From positions 1,116,001-1,180,000 of the forward strand of contig NZ_LT629749.1 of the NCBI RefSeq assembly GCF_900105065.1: 64,000 nucleotides of DNA, written 5' to 3'. How positions within the stretch are numbered: position 1 is the first letter of the stretch; every line of letters begins with the position of its first letter. Shown piece by piece: positions 1-9,310 of this stretch. The position numbers were made by a program, and so were the translations under genes. This stretch comes from Friedmanniella luteola (GTDB lineage: Bacteria; Actinomycetota; Actinomycetes; Propionibacteriales; Propionibacteriaceae). The notes beneath the pieces are model-generated. The model had not been told where the DNA came from. It saw only the letters and a list, made by a program, of their open reading frames with translations, and made no database searches.

Positions 1-1
1 C

Positions 2-880
2 GTCGACGCAGCCGTCGCCCGGATGCTGGGCCTCTCGCGCAGCCGGACGGCCGACCTGATCGGTCGCGGTCAGGTCCGGGTCGACGGCACGACCGTCGCC
101 AAGTCCGACCGCGTGCTGGGCGGTGCCATGCTCGAGGTCGAGCTGGACGACCAGGAGGAGCGCACCGCTCGCGTCGTCCCCCGGACCGTCGAGGGCGTCG
201 GCATCGTGCACGACGACGAGGACATCGTGGTGGTGGACAAGCCGGTCGGCGTCGCCGCCCACCCCAGCGTGGGCTGGGACGGCCCGGACGTGCTGGCGCA
301 CCTGGCCGGGGCCGGCTTCCGCATCTCCACCTCCGGTGTGCCCGAGCGGAAGGGGATCGTGCAGCGCCTGGACGTCGGCACGTCGGGGCTCATGGTGGTG
401 GCCAAGAGCGAGCGCGCCTACACCGTGCTCAAGCGTGCCTTCAAGTCACGGACGGTCGACAAGACCTACCACACGCTGGTGCAGGGCCACCCGGACCCGT
501 TCACGGGCACCGTCGACGCCCCCATCGGCCGGCACCCCGGCGCCGACTACAAGATGGCGGTCGTCGAGGGCGGCCGGCACAGCGTCACCCACTACGAGAC
601 CCTGGACGCCTTCGTCGGCACCACGCTGCTCGAGGTCACGCTGGAGACGGGTCGCACCCACCAGATCCGGGTGCACATGGCGGCGATCAAGCACCCCTGC
701 GCCGGCGACCCCACCTACGGTGGCGACCCGGTGCTCGCCGCCAGGCTCGGCCTGCAGCGGCAGTGGCTGCACGCCGTCCGGCTCGGGTTCGTGCACCCGA
801 CCACCGGCGAGCCCGTCGCGTTCACCTCGCCCTACCCGGCGGACCTGCAGCACGCGCTCGACGTCGTCCGCGCCGCCTGA
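2..880 (+). CDS. rluD: RluD-family 23S rRNA pseudouridine synthase (5' end outside window)
   Basis: Isomerises specific uridines in 23S rRNA to pseudouridine in the cytoplasm. The reading frame is open from base 2, and the residues before the first ATG (base 23), VDAAVAR, continue into MLGLSRSR, the start of an S4 RNA-binding domain. The true start therefore lies upstream of the window and the ATG at 23 is internal. The catalytic-site motif [10 protein letters not shown] is present (the Asp is residue 117 counting from the ATG at 23), followed by the family motif [10 protein letters not shown] and a normal C-terminus. Family assignment is firm; the exact target (RluD sites versus another RluA-family specificity) is inferred. 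Confidence 0.9.
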   Translation, partial: VDAAVARMLGLSRSRTADLIGRGQVRVDGTTVAKSDRVLGGAMLEVELDDQEERTARVVPRTVEGVGIVHDDEDIVVVDKPVGVAAHPSVGWDGPDVLAHLAGAGFRISTSGVPERKGIVQRLDVGTSGLMVVAKSERAYTVLKRAFKSRTVDKTYHTLVQGHPDPFTGTVDAPIGRHPGADYKMAVVEGGRHSVTHYETLDAFVGTTLLEVTLETGRTHQIRVHMAAIKHPCAGDPTYGGDPVLAARLGLQRQWLHAVRLGFVHPTTGEPVAFTSPYPADLQHALDVVRAA

Positions 881-950
881 CGCGACCGCGCAACGGACCA
901 GTGCCCCGGTTGGTCTCGCCGGGCCCAGGGGGTCCGGCTAGGGTCAGGCC

Positions 951-2366
951 GTGCGTAGAGCCAAAATTGTCTGCACGCTGGGGCCTGCGTCCTCAGCGCC
1001 CGAGCGCCTCATCGAGCTGGTCCAGGCCGGCATGGATGTCGCCCGTCTGAACATGAGCCACGGTGAGTACGCCGACCACGAGGCCAACCTGGCGAACGTC
1101 CGGGTGGCCGCGGCCGCCGTCGGTCGTCCGGTCGGCGTCCTGGCCGACCTCCAGGGGCCGAAGATCCGCCTCGGCCGCTTCGCCAGCGGCAAGGAGGTGC
1201 TCGAGGTCGGCGCCACCTTCACCATCACCGTCGACGACATCGCCGGTGACGTGACCCGCTGCTCCACCACCTTCAAGGGCCTGCCCGGCGACGTGAACCC
1301 GGGCGACCGGATCCTCATCGACGACGGCCGGCTGATGCTGCAGGCCACCTCGGTCACCGCGACCGACGTCGTCACGGAGGTCATCGTCGGCGGTCCGGTC
1401 AGCAACAACAAGGGCATCAACCTGCCCGGGGTGGCCGTCAGCGTCCCCGCCATGAGCGAGAAGGACAGCGACGACCTGCGCTGGGCCCTGCGGCACGGCG
1501 TCGACATGGTCGCGCTGTCCTTCGTCCGCAGCGCGCAGGACGTCGAGATCGTCCACCAGATCATGGACGAGGAGGGACGTCGCGTCCCCGTCATCGCCAA
1601 GATCGAGAAGCCGCAGGCCGTCGAGAACCTCGACGAGATCATCGACGCGTTCGACGCGCTGATGGTGGCCCGCGGCGACCTGGGCGTCGAGCTGCCGCTC
1701 GAGGACGTGCCGCTGGTCCAGAAGCGGATCGTCACCGCAGCCCGGCGCTGGGCCAAGCCGGTCATCGTGGCCACCCAGATGCTCGAGTCGATGATCTCCG
1801 CACCCCGCCCCACCCGCGCGGAGGCCTCCGACGTCGCCAACGCCGTCCTCGACGGCGCCGACGCGGTCATGCTCTCCGGCGAGACCAGCGTGGGCGAGTA
1901 CCCGGTGGTCACCGTCGAGACCATGGCCCGGATCGTCTCGACCACCGAGGCGCACGGCCAGGAGCAGATGCAGGACATCGACTGGGACCCGCACACCACC
2001 AGCGGCGTCATCACCAAGGCCGCGGCCGAGGTGGGGGAGCGGATCGACGCCAAGTTCCTCGTGGCCTTCACCCACTCGGGCGACTCGGCCCGCCGGCTGG
2101 CCCGGCTGCGCTCCGAGATCCCCGTCCTGGCCTTCACCCCGGTGGAGCAGACCCAGGCGGCCCTGACCCTCAGCTGGGGCGTCGTGTCCTTCCTGGTCCC
2201 GATGGTCAACCACACCGACGACATGATCCGGCAGGTCGACAAGGCCCTCATCGAGACCGGCATGATCGCCGAGGGCGAGCGGGTCGTCATCGTCGCCGGC
2301 TCACCTCCCGGCGTCGCCGGGCACACCAACATGGTGCGGGTGCGGCGGATCGGCGCTCCGCTGTAA
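951..2366 (+). CDS. pyk: Pyruvate kinase
   Basis: Converts phosphoenolpyruvate and ADP to pyruvate and ATP, the last step of glycolysis. The 471-residue length is normal. Residues 5-37 carry the N-terminal strand and ARLNMSHG substrate loop, the central barrel holds IAKIEKP and MVARGDLGVELP, and a C-terminal regulatory domain follows. The GTG at 951 is preceded by TAGGGT at 939-944 with only six bases between, so the mRNA is probably leaderless; no Shine-Dalgarno sequence is visible. It stands alone between rluD and a hairpin-rich non-coding stretch. Its neighbourhood with pdtaR, polA and rpsA is the usual actinobacterial one. Confidence 0.96.
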   Translation: MRRAKIVCTLGPASSAPERLIELVQAGMDVARLNMSHGEYADHEANLANVRVAAAAVGRPVGVLADLQGPKIRLGRFASGKEVLEVGATFTITVDDIAGDVTRCSTTFKGLPGDVNPGDRILIDDGRLMLQATSVTATDVVTEVIVGGPVSNNKGINLPGVAVSVPAMSEKDSDDLRWALRHGVDMVALSFVRSAQDVEIVHQIMDEEGRRVPVIAKIEKPQAVENLDEIIDAFDALMVARGDLGVELPLEDVPLVQKRIVTAARRWAKPVIVATQMLESMISAPRPTRAEASDVANAVLDGADAVMLSGETSVGEYPVVTVETMARIVSTTEAHGQEQMQDIDWDPHTTSGVITKAAAEVGERIDAKFLVAFTHSGDSARRLARLRSEIPVLAFTPVEQTQAALTLSWGVVSFLVPMVNHTDDMIRQVDKALIETGMIAEGERVVIVAGSPPGVAGHTNMVRVRRIGAPL

Positions 2367-2387
2367 TTCTGTCCTCGCTCCGCTCGG

Positions 2388-2484
2388 ACGCGGATCGGGC
2401 CGTGACCCCTGTCGACGTCGTCGGGCGTGAACGGAAAAGCGTGTTCACGCCCTCCTCCTCTCGACAGGGGCGCCCGATCCGTGT
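2388..2484. repeat. 97-nt nested inverted-repeat structure between pyk and tRNA-Leu
   Basis: Three consecutive perfect 10-bp stems nest inside one another: 2391-2400 with 2472-2481 (CGGATCGGGC arm), 2406-2415 with 2461-2470 (CCCCTGTCGA arm), and 2423-2432 with 2443-2452 (GGGCGTGAAC arm). The inner loop is 10 nt and the internal loops are asymmetric. Bases 2388-2390 can extend the outer stem by A-T, C-G and G-U pairs. There is no convincing ORF. It could be part of the pyk terminator, a structured small RNA, or a mobile palindromic element; sequence alone does not decide. Confidence 0.6.
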
Positions 2485-2508
2485 GCCCCGGCAGTGATCA
2501 GATCGCTG

Positions 2509-2542
2509 AACGCCCTCGGTCCCGTCAGGGACCGGGGGCGTT
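2509..2542. terminator. Strong hairpin terminator between pyk and tRNA-Leu
   Basis: A 15-bp stem (one G-U pair) joins 2509-2523 and 2528-2542 around the tetraloop GTCA. There is no downstream T-run, as is common for terminators in high-GC actinobacteria. It lies between converging transcripts (pyk forward, tRNA-Leu reverse) and could stop both. The rest of 2543-2692 shows no gene that I can support. Confidence 0.7.
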
Positions 2543-2692
2543 CTGCTCGTCGCGGCCGAGGAGCCTCGCAGACCAGGAGGTTCGACCCCCGGCACCCAGG
2601 CACGAAGCCGCGCTGGGGCCCGAGCAGGCGGGGCGCCCTCGTGGTCCGCACCGCCGGCGGAGATGACCCACGCAGCGCGGTGCACGATCTGG

Positions 2693-2775
2693 TGCCGGGG
2701 AGGGGATTCGAACCCCCATGTCCTTGCAGACAGACGGTTTTGAGCCGTCCGCGTATACCCTTCCGCCACCCCGGC
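2693..2775 (-). tRNA. tRNA-Leu (anticodon CAA)
   Basis: On the minus strand the acceptor arm GCCGGGG pairs with CCCCGGC followed by A73. The T arm carries GGTTCGAATCC. The anticodon stem GACGG/CCGTC encloses the seven-base loop CTCAAAA, giving anticodon CAA (UUG leucine codons). The 83-nt length and the extra arm fit a class II leucine tRNA. CCA is not encoded: the base after A73 on the minus strand is C, followed by CA from unrelated sequence. UUG is a rare codon in such a GC-rich genome. Confidence 0.95.
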
Positions 2776-2905
2776 GAGGGGAGCGCGCGGGCCGTGGCCG
2801 ACGCGGGAGCGCCTCATTCTGCCACAGCGGGACGGACCGTTCCGGCGTCCTCCGGCGGGCTCGACCGCGACAAACCCGTAACACGGCCTGGCTAAGGTGT
2901 CCTGC

Positions 2906-3523
2906 GTGACGAACGCAGAAGTTGGTACGACGGACAGTGCGAAGACGCGCGTGGTCGTCGCGGAGGACGAGGTCCTGATCCGTCTGGACCTGGTCGAGAT
3001 GCTCACCGAAGAGGGCTACGAGGTGGTCGGCCAGGCCGGCGACGGGGAGGCGGCGGTGGCTCTCACCACCGATCTCAAGCCCGACCTCGTGGTGATGGAC
3101 GTGAAGATGCCCAAGATGGACGGCATCAGCGCGGCCGAGCAGATCGCCACCGCGCGGATCGCCCCCGTGGTCATGCTGACCGCGTTCAGCCAGCGGGAGC
3201 TGGTGGACCGGGCCAGCGCGGCCGGGGCGATGGCCTACGTGGTGAAGCCCTTCAGCAAGTCCGACCTGGTGCCGGCCATCGAGGTGGCGCGCGCCCGGTT
3301 CGCCGAGATCCAGGCGGTGGAGGCCGAGGTCAGCGACCTGACCGAGCGGCTGGAGTCGCGGAAGGCGGTCGACCGCGCCAAGGGTCTGCTGCAGACCGGA
3401 CTGGGTCTCACCGAGCCCGAGGCCTTCCGCTGGATCCAGAAGACGGCTATGGATCTCCGCAAGTCGATGCGCGAGGTGGCCGAAGGAGTCATCGAGCACG
3501 GGTCCGGCGGCAAGAAGAAGTAG
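2906..3523 (+). CDS. pdtaR: ANTAR-domain response regulator (PdtaR-type)
   Basis: Receiver protein that, when phosphorylated, binds RNA hairpins through its ANTAR output domain and relieves transcription termination (known for PdtaR/Rv1626). The receiver domain covers about residues 15-125, with acidic residues E20/D21, the phospho-acceptor D65 in VVMDVKMP and the conserved Lys in VVKPF. The ANTAR helices follow, from LTERLESRKAVDRAKGLL to the end; the tail is lysine-rich. I place the start at GTG 2906 rather than GTG 2897 because TAAGGT (2893-2898) sits seven bases before it, indicating a leaderless mRNA. The partner kinase is not in the window. The position between pyk and polA matches mycobacteria. 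Confidence 0.92.
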   Translation: MTNAEVGTTDSAKTRVVVAEDEVLIRLDLVEMLTEEGYEVVGQAGDGEAAVALTTDLKPDLVVMDVKMPKMDGISAAEQIATARIAPVVMLTAFSQRELVDRASAAGAMAYVVKPFSKSDLVPAIEVARARFAEIQAVEAEVSDLTERLESRKAVDRAKGLLQTGLGLTEPEAFRWIQKTAMDLRKSMREVAEGVIEHGSGGKKK

Positions 3524-3677
3524 CGCCCCGCCCGCCACCGCGCAGGCAGGTAACGAACATGCAACACGAGGGGATCAGGGCCCTCAACAGGGGGAGGCGG
3601 ACGTAGGGTTCCGTCCAGTTCGCCGGGCCCTGCCCGGACGGACCCTGCGCCACGTAGCAGCTCAACTTGGAGGAAAT

Positions 3678-4886
3678 GTGCGTAAGCAACTCGTGCTCAC
3701 GGGGGCCACACTGCTGGCGACCGTCCTGGCCGTCTCGTCCTGCGGGACCCGGGCCGAAGAGGCGACCGGCGGCAGCGGCGAGACCGCGACCAAGGTCGCG
3801 AAGATCGGCGTCATCGCCCCGCTCTCCGGTGACCTGTCCGCACTGGGTCTCGGCATCCAGAACGCGGTCGACCTGGCGGTCAAGCAGGCCAACGAGAAGG
3901 GCACCATCCCGGGCTGGACGCTCGAGATCGACCCCCAGGACGACCAGGCCCTGCCGGACACCGGCAAGAACGCGGCCACCAAGCTGGCCGGGGACGACGA
4001 GGTGGTCGGCGTCGTCGGCACCCTGAACTCCTCCGTCGCCCAGTCGGTGCAGCCCGTCCTCAGTGGCGCGAACATCGCGCAGGTCTCGCCCGCCAACACC
4101 AACCCGACGCTGACCAAGGGCGCCGACCCGGCCAGCCCCAAGCGCTCGTACCCCGGCTACTTCCGGACCTGCACCACCGACGACGTGCAGGGACCGTTCG
4201 CGGCCCGGTACCTCCTCGACCAGGGCATCAAGAAGGTCGCCACGATCCACGACAAGAAGGCCTACGGCCAGGGCCTCGTCGCCGCCTTCACCGACGCGTT
4301 CAAGTCGGGCGGCGGCACCATCGTCCAGGCCGAGACGATCAACCCGGACGACAAGGACTTCTCCGCGGTCATCAGCAAGGTCAAGGGCGCCGGCCCCGAG
4401 GCCGTCTACTACGGCGGTGAGTTCCCGCAGTCGGGCCCGCTGGCGCAGCAGGCCCGGGCCGCCGGCCTCGACGTCCCCGTCATGGGCGGCGACGGCATGT
4501 ACACCCCCAGCTACATCGAGCTGGCCGGCAAGACCTCCGAGGGTGACCTCGCCACCTCCGTCGGCGCCCCGGTCGAGACCCTCGACTCGGCCAAGCAGTT
4601 CGTGACCGACTACGCGGCCGGTGGCTACGACCAGCCCTACGAGGCGTACGGCGCCTACGCCTACGACGCGGCCAACGCCATCATCAACGGCCTCAAGGTG
4701 TCGCTGGCCAGTGCCGCCGACGCCAAGTCCGCCCGGCAGGCCACGATCGACGCGATCGGCAAGGTGTCCTTCGACGGCGCCTCCGGCCCCGTCGCGTTCG
4801 ACGAGTTCGGGGACAACACGACCAAGATCCTCACCGTCTACAAGGTGACGGACGGCAAGTGGAAGGCCGACAAGACCGGTAGCTAG
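3678..4886 (+). CDS. Branched-chain amino acid (or related) ABC transporter, substrate-binding lipoprotein
   Basis: Extracellular solute receptor for the permeases and ATPases that follow. The signal peptide ends in a lipobox (VSSC, Cys about residue 22), so the protein is lipid-anchored to the outer face of the membrane. The mature part is a type I periplasmic-binding fold starting IGVIAPLSGDLSALG. At 402 residues it is of normal size. The GTG at 3678 is chosen because GGAGG lies four bases upstream (3669-3673); an ATG at 3676 is in another frame. The ligand may be leucine/isoleucine/valine or a short amide or urea; sequence does not settle it. Confidence 0.9.
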   Translation: MRKQLVLTGATLLATVLAVSSCGTRAEEATGGSGETATKVAKIGVIAPLSGDLSALGLGIQNAVDLAVKQANEKGTIPGWTLEIDPQDDQALPDTGKNAATKLAGDDEVVGVVGTLNSSVAQSVQPVLSGANIAQVSPANTNPTLTKGADPASPKRSYPGYFRTCTTDDVQGPFAARYLLDQGIKKVATIHDKKAYGQGLVAAFTDAFKSGGGTIVQAETINPDDKDFSAVISKVKGAGPEAVYYGGEFPQSGPLAQQARAAGLDVPVMGGDGMYTPSYIELAGKTSEGDLATSVGAPVETLDSAKQFVTDYAAGGYDQPYEAYGAYAYDAANAIINGLKVSLASAADAKSARQATIDAIGKVSFDGASGPVAFDEFGDNTTKILTVYKVTDGKWKADKTGS

Positions 4887-4940
4887 TCCGGAGCGGCGGA
4901 CGGTGCCCAGCACCATCCGCCTTCCTCACTCCTGCACCAG

Positions 4941-4976
4941 ACGAGGAGGCAGTCGACGTGCTCGCTGCCTCCTCGT
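4941..4976 (+). terminator. Intra-operon hairpin after the binding-protein gene
   Basis: ACGAGGAGGCAG (4941-4952) pairs perfectly over 12 bp with 4965-4976 around a 12-nt loop, with no U-run. A weaker hairpin precedes it at about 4896-4916. Such structures between a binding-protein gene and its permeases often stabilise the upstream mRNA or cause partial termination, giving an excess of binding protein; that role here is inferred. Confidence 0.55.
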
Positions 4977-5040
4977 GCTCTGTCCGGGGCGGACACCGCC
5001 GCGGCTGCACACGACAACCACGCAACGGAAGGGGGCACGG

Positions 5041-5985
5041 GTGGACGTCTTGCAACAGCTGATCAACGGCCTCTCGCTGGGAGCCTTGTACGCCTTGATC
5101 GCGGTGGGCTACACCGTCGTCTACGGCATCGTCCAGCTGATCAACTTCGCGCACGGCGAGATCTTCATGATGGGCGCCTTCGGCTCGCTCACCGTGTGGC
5201 TCGTCCTCGGCCGGCAGAGCGGGTCGACCGGCCTCTGGCTGCTGCCCCTGATGCTCATCGGCGGCATCGCCGTCGCCGTCGGGGTGGCCCTGCTCACCGA
5301 GCGCTTCGCCTACCGGCCGCTGCGGAACGCCCCGCGGCTGGCCCCGCTGATCACCGCCATCGGCGTCTCCATCTTCCTCCAGGAGTTCGTCCGGCTCTTC
5401 TTCGGCCGGATCCCGACCTTCCCGGACTCCCTGCGGGCCATCTCGTTCCCGCAGATCGACGTCGTGACCGGCCCGGCGTTCACCCCCGGGGGCGTCGTCA
5501 TCCAGCGGGCGGCCCTGTTCACCCTGATCTCGCTGGTCGTGTGCGCGGCGATCCTGTTCTTCTTCGTCAACAAGACGCGGCTGGGACGGGCCATGCAGGC
5601 CACGTCGCAGGACCCGGACACGTCGCGCCTGATGGGCATCAACGTCGACAAGATCATCATGGTCGCCTTCGCGCTCGGCGCTGCTCTGGCCGCGGTGGCC
5701 GGGCTGGCGTACGGGTTGCGCTACACCAACATCGACTTCAAGATCGGCTTCCTCGCCGGCCTGAAGGCGTTCACCGCCGCCGTCCTCGGGGGCATCGGCA
5801 ACATCAACGGCGCCGTCGTGGGCGGCCTGGTGCTCGGCGTGGTCGAGGTGCTCGCGACCTCGTACATCCCCGGCACCTTCGGCGGCTCGGCCTGGAAGGA
5901 CGTGTGGGCTTTCGTGCTGCTCATCCTCGTGCTGGTCTTCCGTCCGCAAGGTCTGCTCGGTGCGAGGGTGGTGGACCGGGCATGA
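5041..5985 (+). CDS. livH: Branched-chain amino acid ABC transporter permease (LivH type)
   Basis: Integral membrane subunit forming half of the translocation pore. The GTG start at 5041 is preceded by GGAAGGGGG (5027-5035), and the product begins VDVLQQLINGLSLGALYALI, the typical LivH N-terminus; the open frame upstream of 5041 lacks family similarity. The 314-residue protein has about eight hydrophobic segments and the conserved FAHGEIFMMGAF segment. Its stop overlaps the livM start (ATGA), indicating translational coupling. Confidence 0.92.
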   Translation: MDVLQQLINGLSLGALYALIAVGYTVVYGIVQLINFAHGEIFMMGAFGSLTVWLVLGRQSGSTGLWLLPLMLIGGIAVAVGVALLTERFAYRPLRNAPRLAPLITAIGVSIFLQEFVRLFFGRIPTFPDSLRAISFPQIDVVTGPAFTPGGVVIQRAALFTLISLVVCAAILFFFVNKTRLGRAMQATSQDPDTSRLMGINVDKIIMVAFALGAALAAVAGLAYGLRYTNIDFKIGFLAGLKAFTAAVLGGIGNINGAVVGGLVLGVVEVLATSYIPGTFGGSAWKDVWAFVLLILVLVFRPQGLLGARVVDRA

Positions 5986-7694
5986 GGCGTCCCGTGCTGG
6001 TCACCCCCGCGCTGCAGGAACGGCACGGGTCCCGTGGCCGTCTCCTCGCCCTCGTCGGCGGCGCTGTCCTGGTCGTGTCGGGCCTGCTGCCCTGGGCCTA
6101 CAGCTTCGACGCCCTCGACGGCATGACGCTGCTCGGCAACCCCTCGCCCCTGCAGGTCATGGGCATGGTCCTGGGGCTGCTCGTCCTCGCCGGCCTGCTC
6201 GGCCCGCGGTTCCTGCCGGCCCGCCGCGGACGACCCCGCGTCGGCTGGCTGCGTGCCGCCCGGGCGGCCGCGGCCGGCGCCCTGGTGTTCACCCTCCTCA
6301 TCGTCGCCTCGATCGCCGCCGAGCTCGGCGGGCTCGTGAACGTCAACTACGGCGGCTGGATCGCCCTCGTGGGCGCGCTGCTGGCCTTCGCCGGCACCCG
6401 GCTCGTCGCCCCCGACCCGCTCCCGACGCTCTACACCGCGCAGACCCGGGACTGGCTCGAGCTGCTCGCCATCGTCGTGGTGATGGCGGCCGCGCTGTTC
6501 GGCATCGCCTACGCGCTGGACACCGACGACGCCGGGGCCTTCGTCAGCTTCATCGCCTTCGCCGGCACCGTGATCGCCGCGCTCTTCGCGCTCGGCGTGA
6601 TGGGCTGGCTGTCCGCGGTGTCGCAGCGGCACCGGAAGGTCCTGATCCTGGCCTCCTTCCTGGTGGCCTTCCTGTTCCCGTTCACCCAGGACGGCTCGGA
6701 CGCCAACATGTCGATCGCCACGCAGGTGATCATCTTCGCGGCGGCCGCCATGGGCCTGAACATCGTCGTCGGTCTCGCCGGACTGCTGGACCTCGGCTAC
6801 ATCGCCTTCCTGGGGGCGGGCGCCTTCGTGGCCGCCATCCTCTCCCGGTCGGCGTTCTCGACGCTGGACTGGCACCCGCCCTTCATCGTCGTGGTGCTGA
6901 TCAGCGGCCTGGTCTCGGCGACCCTCGGCCTCATCATCGGCACCCCGACCCTGCGGGTGTCCGGTGACTACCTGGCCATCGTCACGCTGGCGTTCGGGGA
7001 GATCTTCCGGATCACCATGATCAACCTGGACGGGGAGGCGGGCCCGAACCTGACCCGCGGCTCCAACGGCATCCCGGCCATCCCGGACCTCGAGCTCTTC
7101 GGGTTCGACTTCGGCGACCCGCACGTGCTGCTGGGGATCCCGCTGGGCCGGTTCTCCAACTACTACTTCCTGCTCCTCGTGGTGATCGCGCTGATCATCC
7201 TGGTGTTCACCCGGCTCAACAACTCCCGCATCGGGCGCGGCTGGGTCGCGATCCGCGAGGACGAGAAGGCCGCCGAGGCGATGGGCGTCAACGTCTTCGG
7301 GCTCAAGCTCTTCGCCTTCGCGGGCGGCGCGTTCCTGGCCGGCGTCGCGGGGTCGGTCAAGGCTCACCAGGACGTCTCGGTGACGCCGGACCAGTACAAC
7401 TTCCTGCAGTCGGCCTTCCTGCTGGCGGCCATCGTGCTGGGCGGCATGGGCACGGTCCTCGGGGTGCTGGTCGGCGCGACGCTGCTGATCCTGCTGCCCG
7501 AGAAGCTCCGGTTCGTCAGCGAGTTCCGGCTGCTGCTGTTCGGTCTGACGCTGATCGTCATGATGCGCTTCCGGCCCGAGGGGCTGATCGCCAGCCGCCG
7601 ACGGCAGCTGGAGTTCCACGAGGACGACGACGAGCTCGCCGAGCGCATCGACGACCAGATCCAACCCAGCACCCTGAAGGGGGCGACGACATGA
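5982..7694 (+). CDS. livM: Branched-chain amino acid ABC transporter permease (LivM type) with long N-terminal membrane extension
   Basis: Second pore-forming subunit. It is 570 residues, whereas LivM proteins are usually about 300-420. The C-terminal ~350 residues are a standard LivM domain ([20 protein letters not shown] through MRFRPEGLI). The first ~220 residues are an additional set of hydrophobic segments separated by short charged loops. An acidic tail follows ([13 protein letters not shown]). The ATG at 5982 overlaps the livH stop and the TGA overlaps the livG start, so it is in the middle of a tightly coupled operon. Frame and reading continuity are good, so the extension is real rather than a start-site artefact. 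Confidence 0.9.
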   Translation: MRRPVLVTPALQERHGSRGRLLALVGGAVLVVSGLLPWAYSFDALDGMTLLGNPSPLQVMGMVLGLLVLAGLLGPRFLPARRGRPRVGWLRAARAAAAGALVFTLLIVASIAAELGGLVNVNYGGWIALVGALLAFAGTRLVAPDPLPTLYTAQTRDWLELLAIVVVMAAALFGIAYALDTDDAGAFVSFIAFAGTVIAALFALGVMGWLSAVSQRHRKVLILASFLVAFLFPFTQDGSDANMSIATQVIIFAAAAMGLNIVVGLAGLLDLGYIAFLGAGAFVAAILSRSAFSTLDWHPPFIVVVLISGLVSATLGLIIGTPTLRVSGDYLAIVTLAFGEIFRITMINLDGEAGPNLTRGSNGIPAIPDLELFGFDFGDPHVLLGIPLGRFSNYYFLLLVVIALIILVFTRLNNSRIGRGWVAIREDEKAAEAMGVNVFGLKLFAFAGGAFLAGVAGSVKAHQDVSVTPDQYNFLQSAFLLAAIVLGGMGTVLGVLVGATLLILLPEKLRFVSEFRLLLFGLTLIVMMRFRPEGLIASRRRQLEFHEDDDELAERIDDQIQPSTLKGATT

Positions 7695-8527
7695 CGGCGG
7701 TGGACACGGCCCCGGCCGACGGCCGGACCGGCGAGGCCATGCTGGTGGCCGAGGACGTGACGATGCGGTTCGGCGGCCTCACGGCGGTCGACTCGGTCAA
7801 CTTCCGGGTCAACCGCGGCGAGATCATGGGCCTGATCGGGCCGAACGGCGCCGGCAAGACGACGTTCTTCAACTGCCTCACGGGGCTCTACCTGCCGACC
7901 AGCGGCCGGGTCGTGTTCGACGGGGCCGTGCTGCCGCCGAAGCCGCGCAAGGTGGTGCTGGCCGGCATGGCCCGCACCTTCCAGAACATCCGGCTCTTCG
8001 GCAACATGACGGCGCTCGAGAACGTCATGGTCGGCCGCTACTGCCGCACGTCCGCGGGACCGTTCACCTCCATCATCCGGGGCCCCAAGTTCCGGCGCGA
8101 GGAGGCGGCGACCCGGCAGCGGGCGCAGGAGCTGCTCGACTTCGTCGGGCTCGGCCACACCACGGACAGCCTGGCCCGCAACCTGCCCTACGGCGACCAG
8201 CGCCGCCTCGAGATCGCCCGCGCCCTGGCGACGGACCCGAAGCTGCTGCTGCTCGACGAGCCGACCGCCGGGATGAACCCGCAGGAGACCCGGCAGGCCG
8301 AGGAGCTGATCTTCAAGATCCGCGACCTGGGGCTGGCCATCGTGGTGATCGAGCACGACATGCGGTTCATCTTCACCCTCTGCGACCGGGTGCTCTGCCT
8401 GGTGCAGGGCAAGGCGCTGATCGAGGGCACGCCGGCCGAGGTGCAGTCCGACCCGCGGGTCATCGAGGCCTACATCGGGACGGGCCCGGACGACGCGTCC
8501 GAGCTGGAGAAGGAGCTGGAGTCGTGA
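7691..8527 (+). CDS. livG: Branched-chain amino acid ABC transporter ATPase (LivG type)
   Basis: Cytoplasmic nucleotide-binding subunit energising the LivH/LivM pore. In 278 residues it shows Walker [13 protein letters not shown]-loop region [10 protein letters not shown], an [15 protein letters not shown] signature (the typical LivG variant of LSGGQ), Walker [13 protein letters not shown] and the H-loop VVIEHDM. Starts and stops overlap livM and livF by four bases (ATGA and GTGA), so translation is coupled. Confidence 0.94.
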   Translation: MTAVDTAPADGRTGEAMLVAEDVTMRFGGLTAVDSVNFRVNRGEIMGLIGPNGAGKTTFFNCLTGLYLPTSGRVVFDGAVLPPKPRKVVLAGMARTFQNIRLFGNMTALENVMVGRYCRTSAGPFTSIIRGPKFRREEAATRQRAQELLDFVGLGHTTDSLARNLPYGDQRRLEIARALATDPKLLLLDEPTAGMNPQETRQAEELIFKIRDLGLAIVVIEHDMRFIFTLCDRVLCLVQGKALIEGTPAEVQSDPRVIEAYIGTGPDDASELEKELES

Positions 8528-9240
8528 CCGCGATGCTCGAGGTCAAGAACCTGAAGGTCGCCTACGGCCGGGTGCGCGCGGTCAAGGGCATCAGCTTCAG
8601 CGTCGAGCAGGGCCAGGTGGTGACCCTCGTCGGCACCAACGGCGCCGGCAAGACCACCACCCTGCGCACCATCTCCGGGCTGCTGCGCCCGGAGGAGGGC
8701 GAGATCTGGTTCGAGGGCGAGCGCATCGACGCGGTGCCGGCCCACGAGGTCACCACGCGCGGCCTCGCCCACTCACCCGAGGGCCGGCGGATCTTCCCGC
8801 GGCTGACGGTGGAGGACAACCTGCGGCTCGGCGCGTTCGCCCGCAAGGACAAGGCGGGCATCGCCCAGGACCTGGAGCGGGTCTTCGACCTGTTCGAGAT
8901 CCTGCGGGCCCGGCGCGCCCAGCCGGCCGGCACGTTCTCCGGCGGGGAGCAGCAGATGCTCGCCATCGGCCGGGCCATGATGAGCCGCCCGAAGCTGCTG
9001 ATGCTGGACGAGCCGTCGATGGGGCTGTCCCCGTTGATGATGCAGCGGATCATGTCGACGATCACCGAGCTGAAGTCGGAGGGCGTCACCATCCTGCTCG
9101 TCGAGCAGAACGCGCAGGCGGCGCTGTCCCTGGCCGACTACGGGTACGTGCTCGAGGTCGGCTCGATCGTCCTCGAGGACACCGGGGCGAAGCTGCTGAC
9201 CGACGACAACGTCCGCAAGGCCTACCTCGGCGAGGACTGA
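8524..9240 (+). CDS. livF: Branched-chain amino acid ABC transporter ATPase (LivF type)
   Basis: Second ATPase of the transporter, forming a heterodimer with LivG. Walker A is GTNGAGKTTTL, the signature is FSGGEQQMLAIGRAM, Walker B is LLMLDEPSMGLSP and the H-loop region follows as LLVEQNAQ, the usual LivF pattern (Gln-Asn in place of His). The 238-residue length is normal. It is the last gene of the operon; the next gene starts 70 bp later with its own ribosome-binding site. Confidence 0.94.
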   Translation: MTAMLEVKNLKVAYGRVRAVKGISFSVEQGQVVTLVGTNGAGKTTTLRTISGLLRPEEGEIWFEGERIDAVPAHEVTTRGLAHSPEGRRIFPRLTVEDNLRLGAFARKDKAGIAQDLERVFDLFEILRARRAQPAGTFSGGEQQMLAIGRAMMSRPKLLMLDEPSMGLSPLMMQRIMSTITELKSEGVTILLVEQNAQAALSLADYGYVLEVGSIVLEDTGAKLLTDDNVRKAYLGED

Positions 9241-9310
9241 GCGGGCCGAACCCTCACCTTGTCCCCGTCGTCGGTCGGTGCGAGCCTGGCGGCGGGGGAG
9301 GGAGGACGCC

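Noticed and set aside
951-2366. Second ORF opposite pyk (minus strand, ~460 codons)
   Set aside because: Shadow of pyruvate kinase: no start with ribosome-binding site, no recognisable domain, and a Ser/Arg/Thr-rich translation typical of antisense frames.
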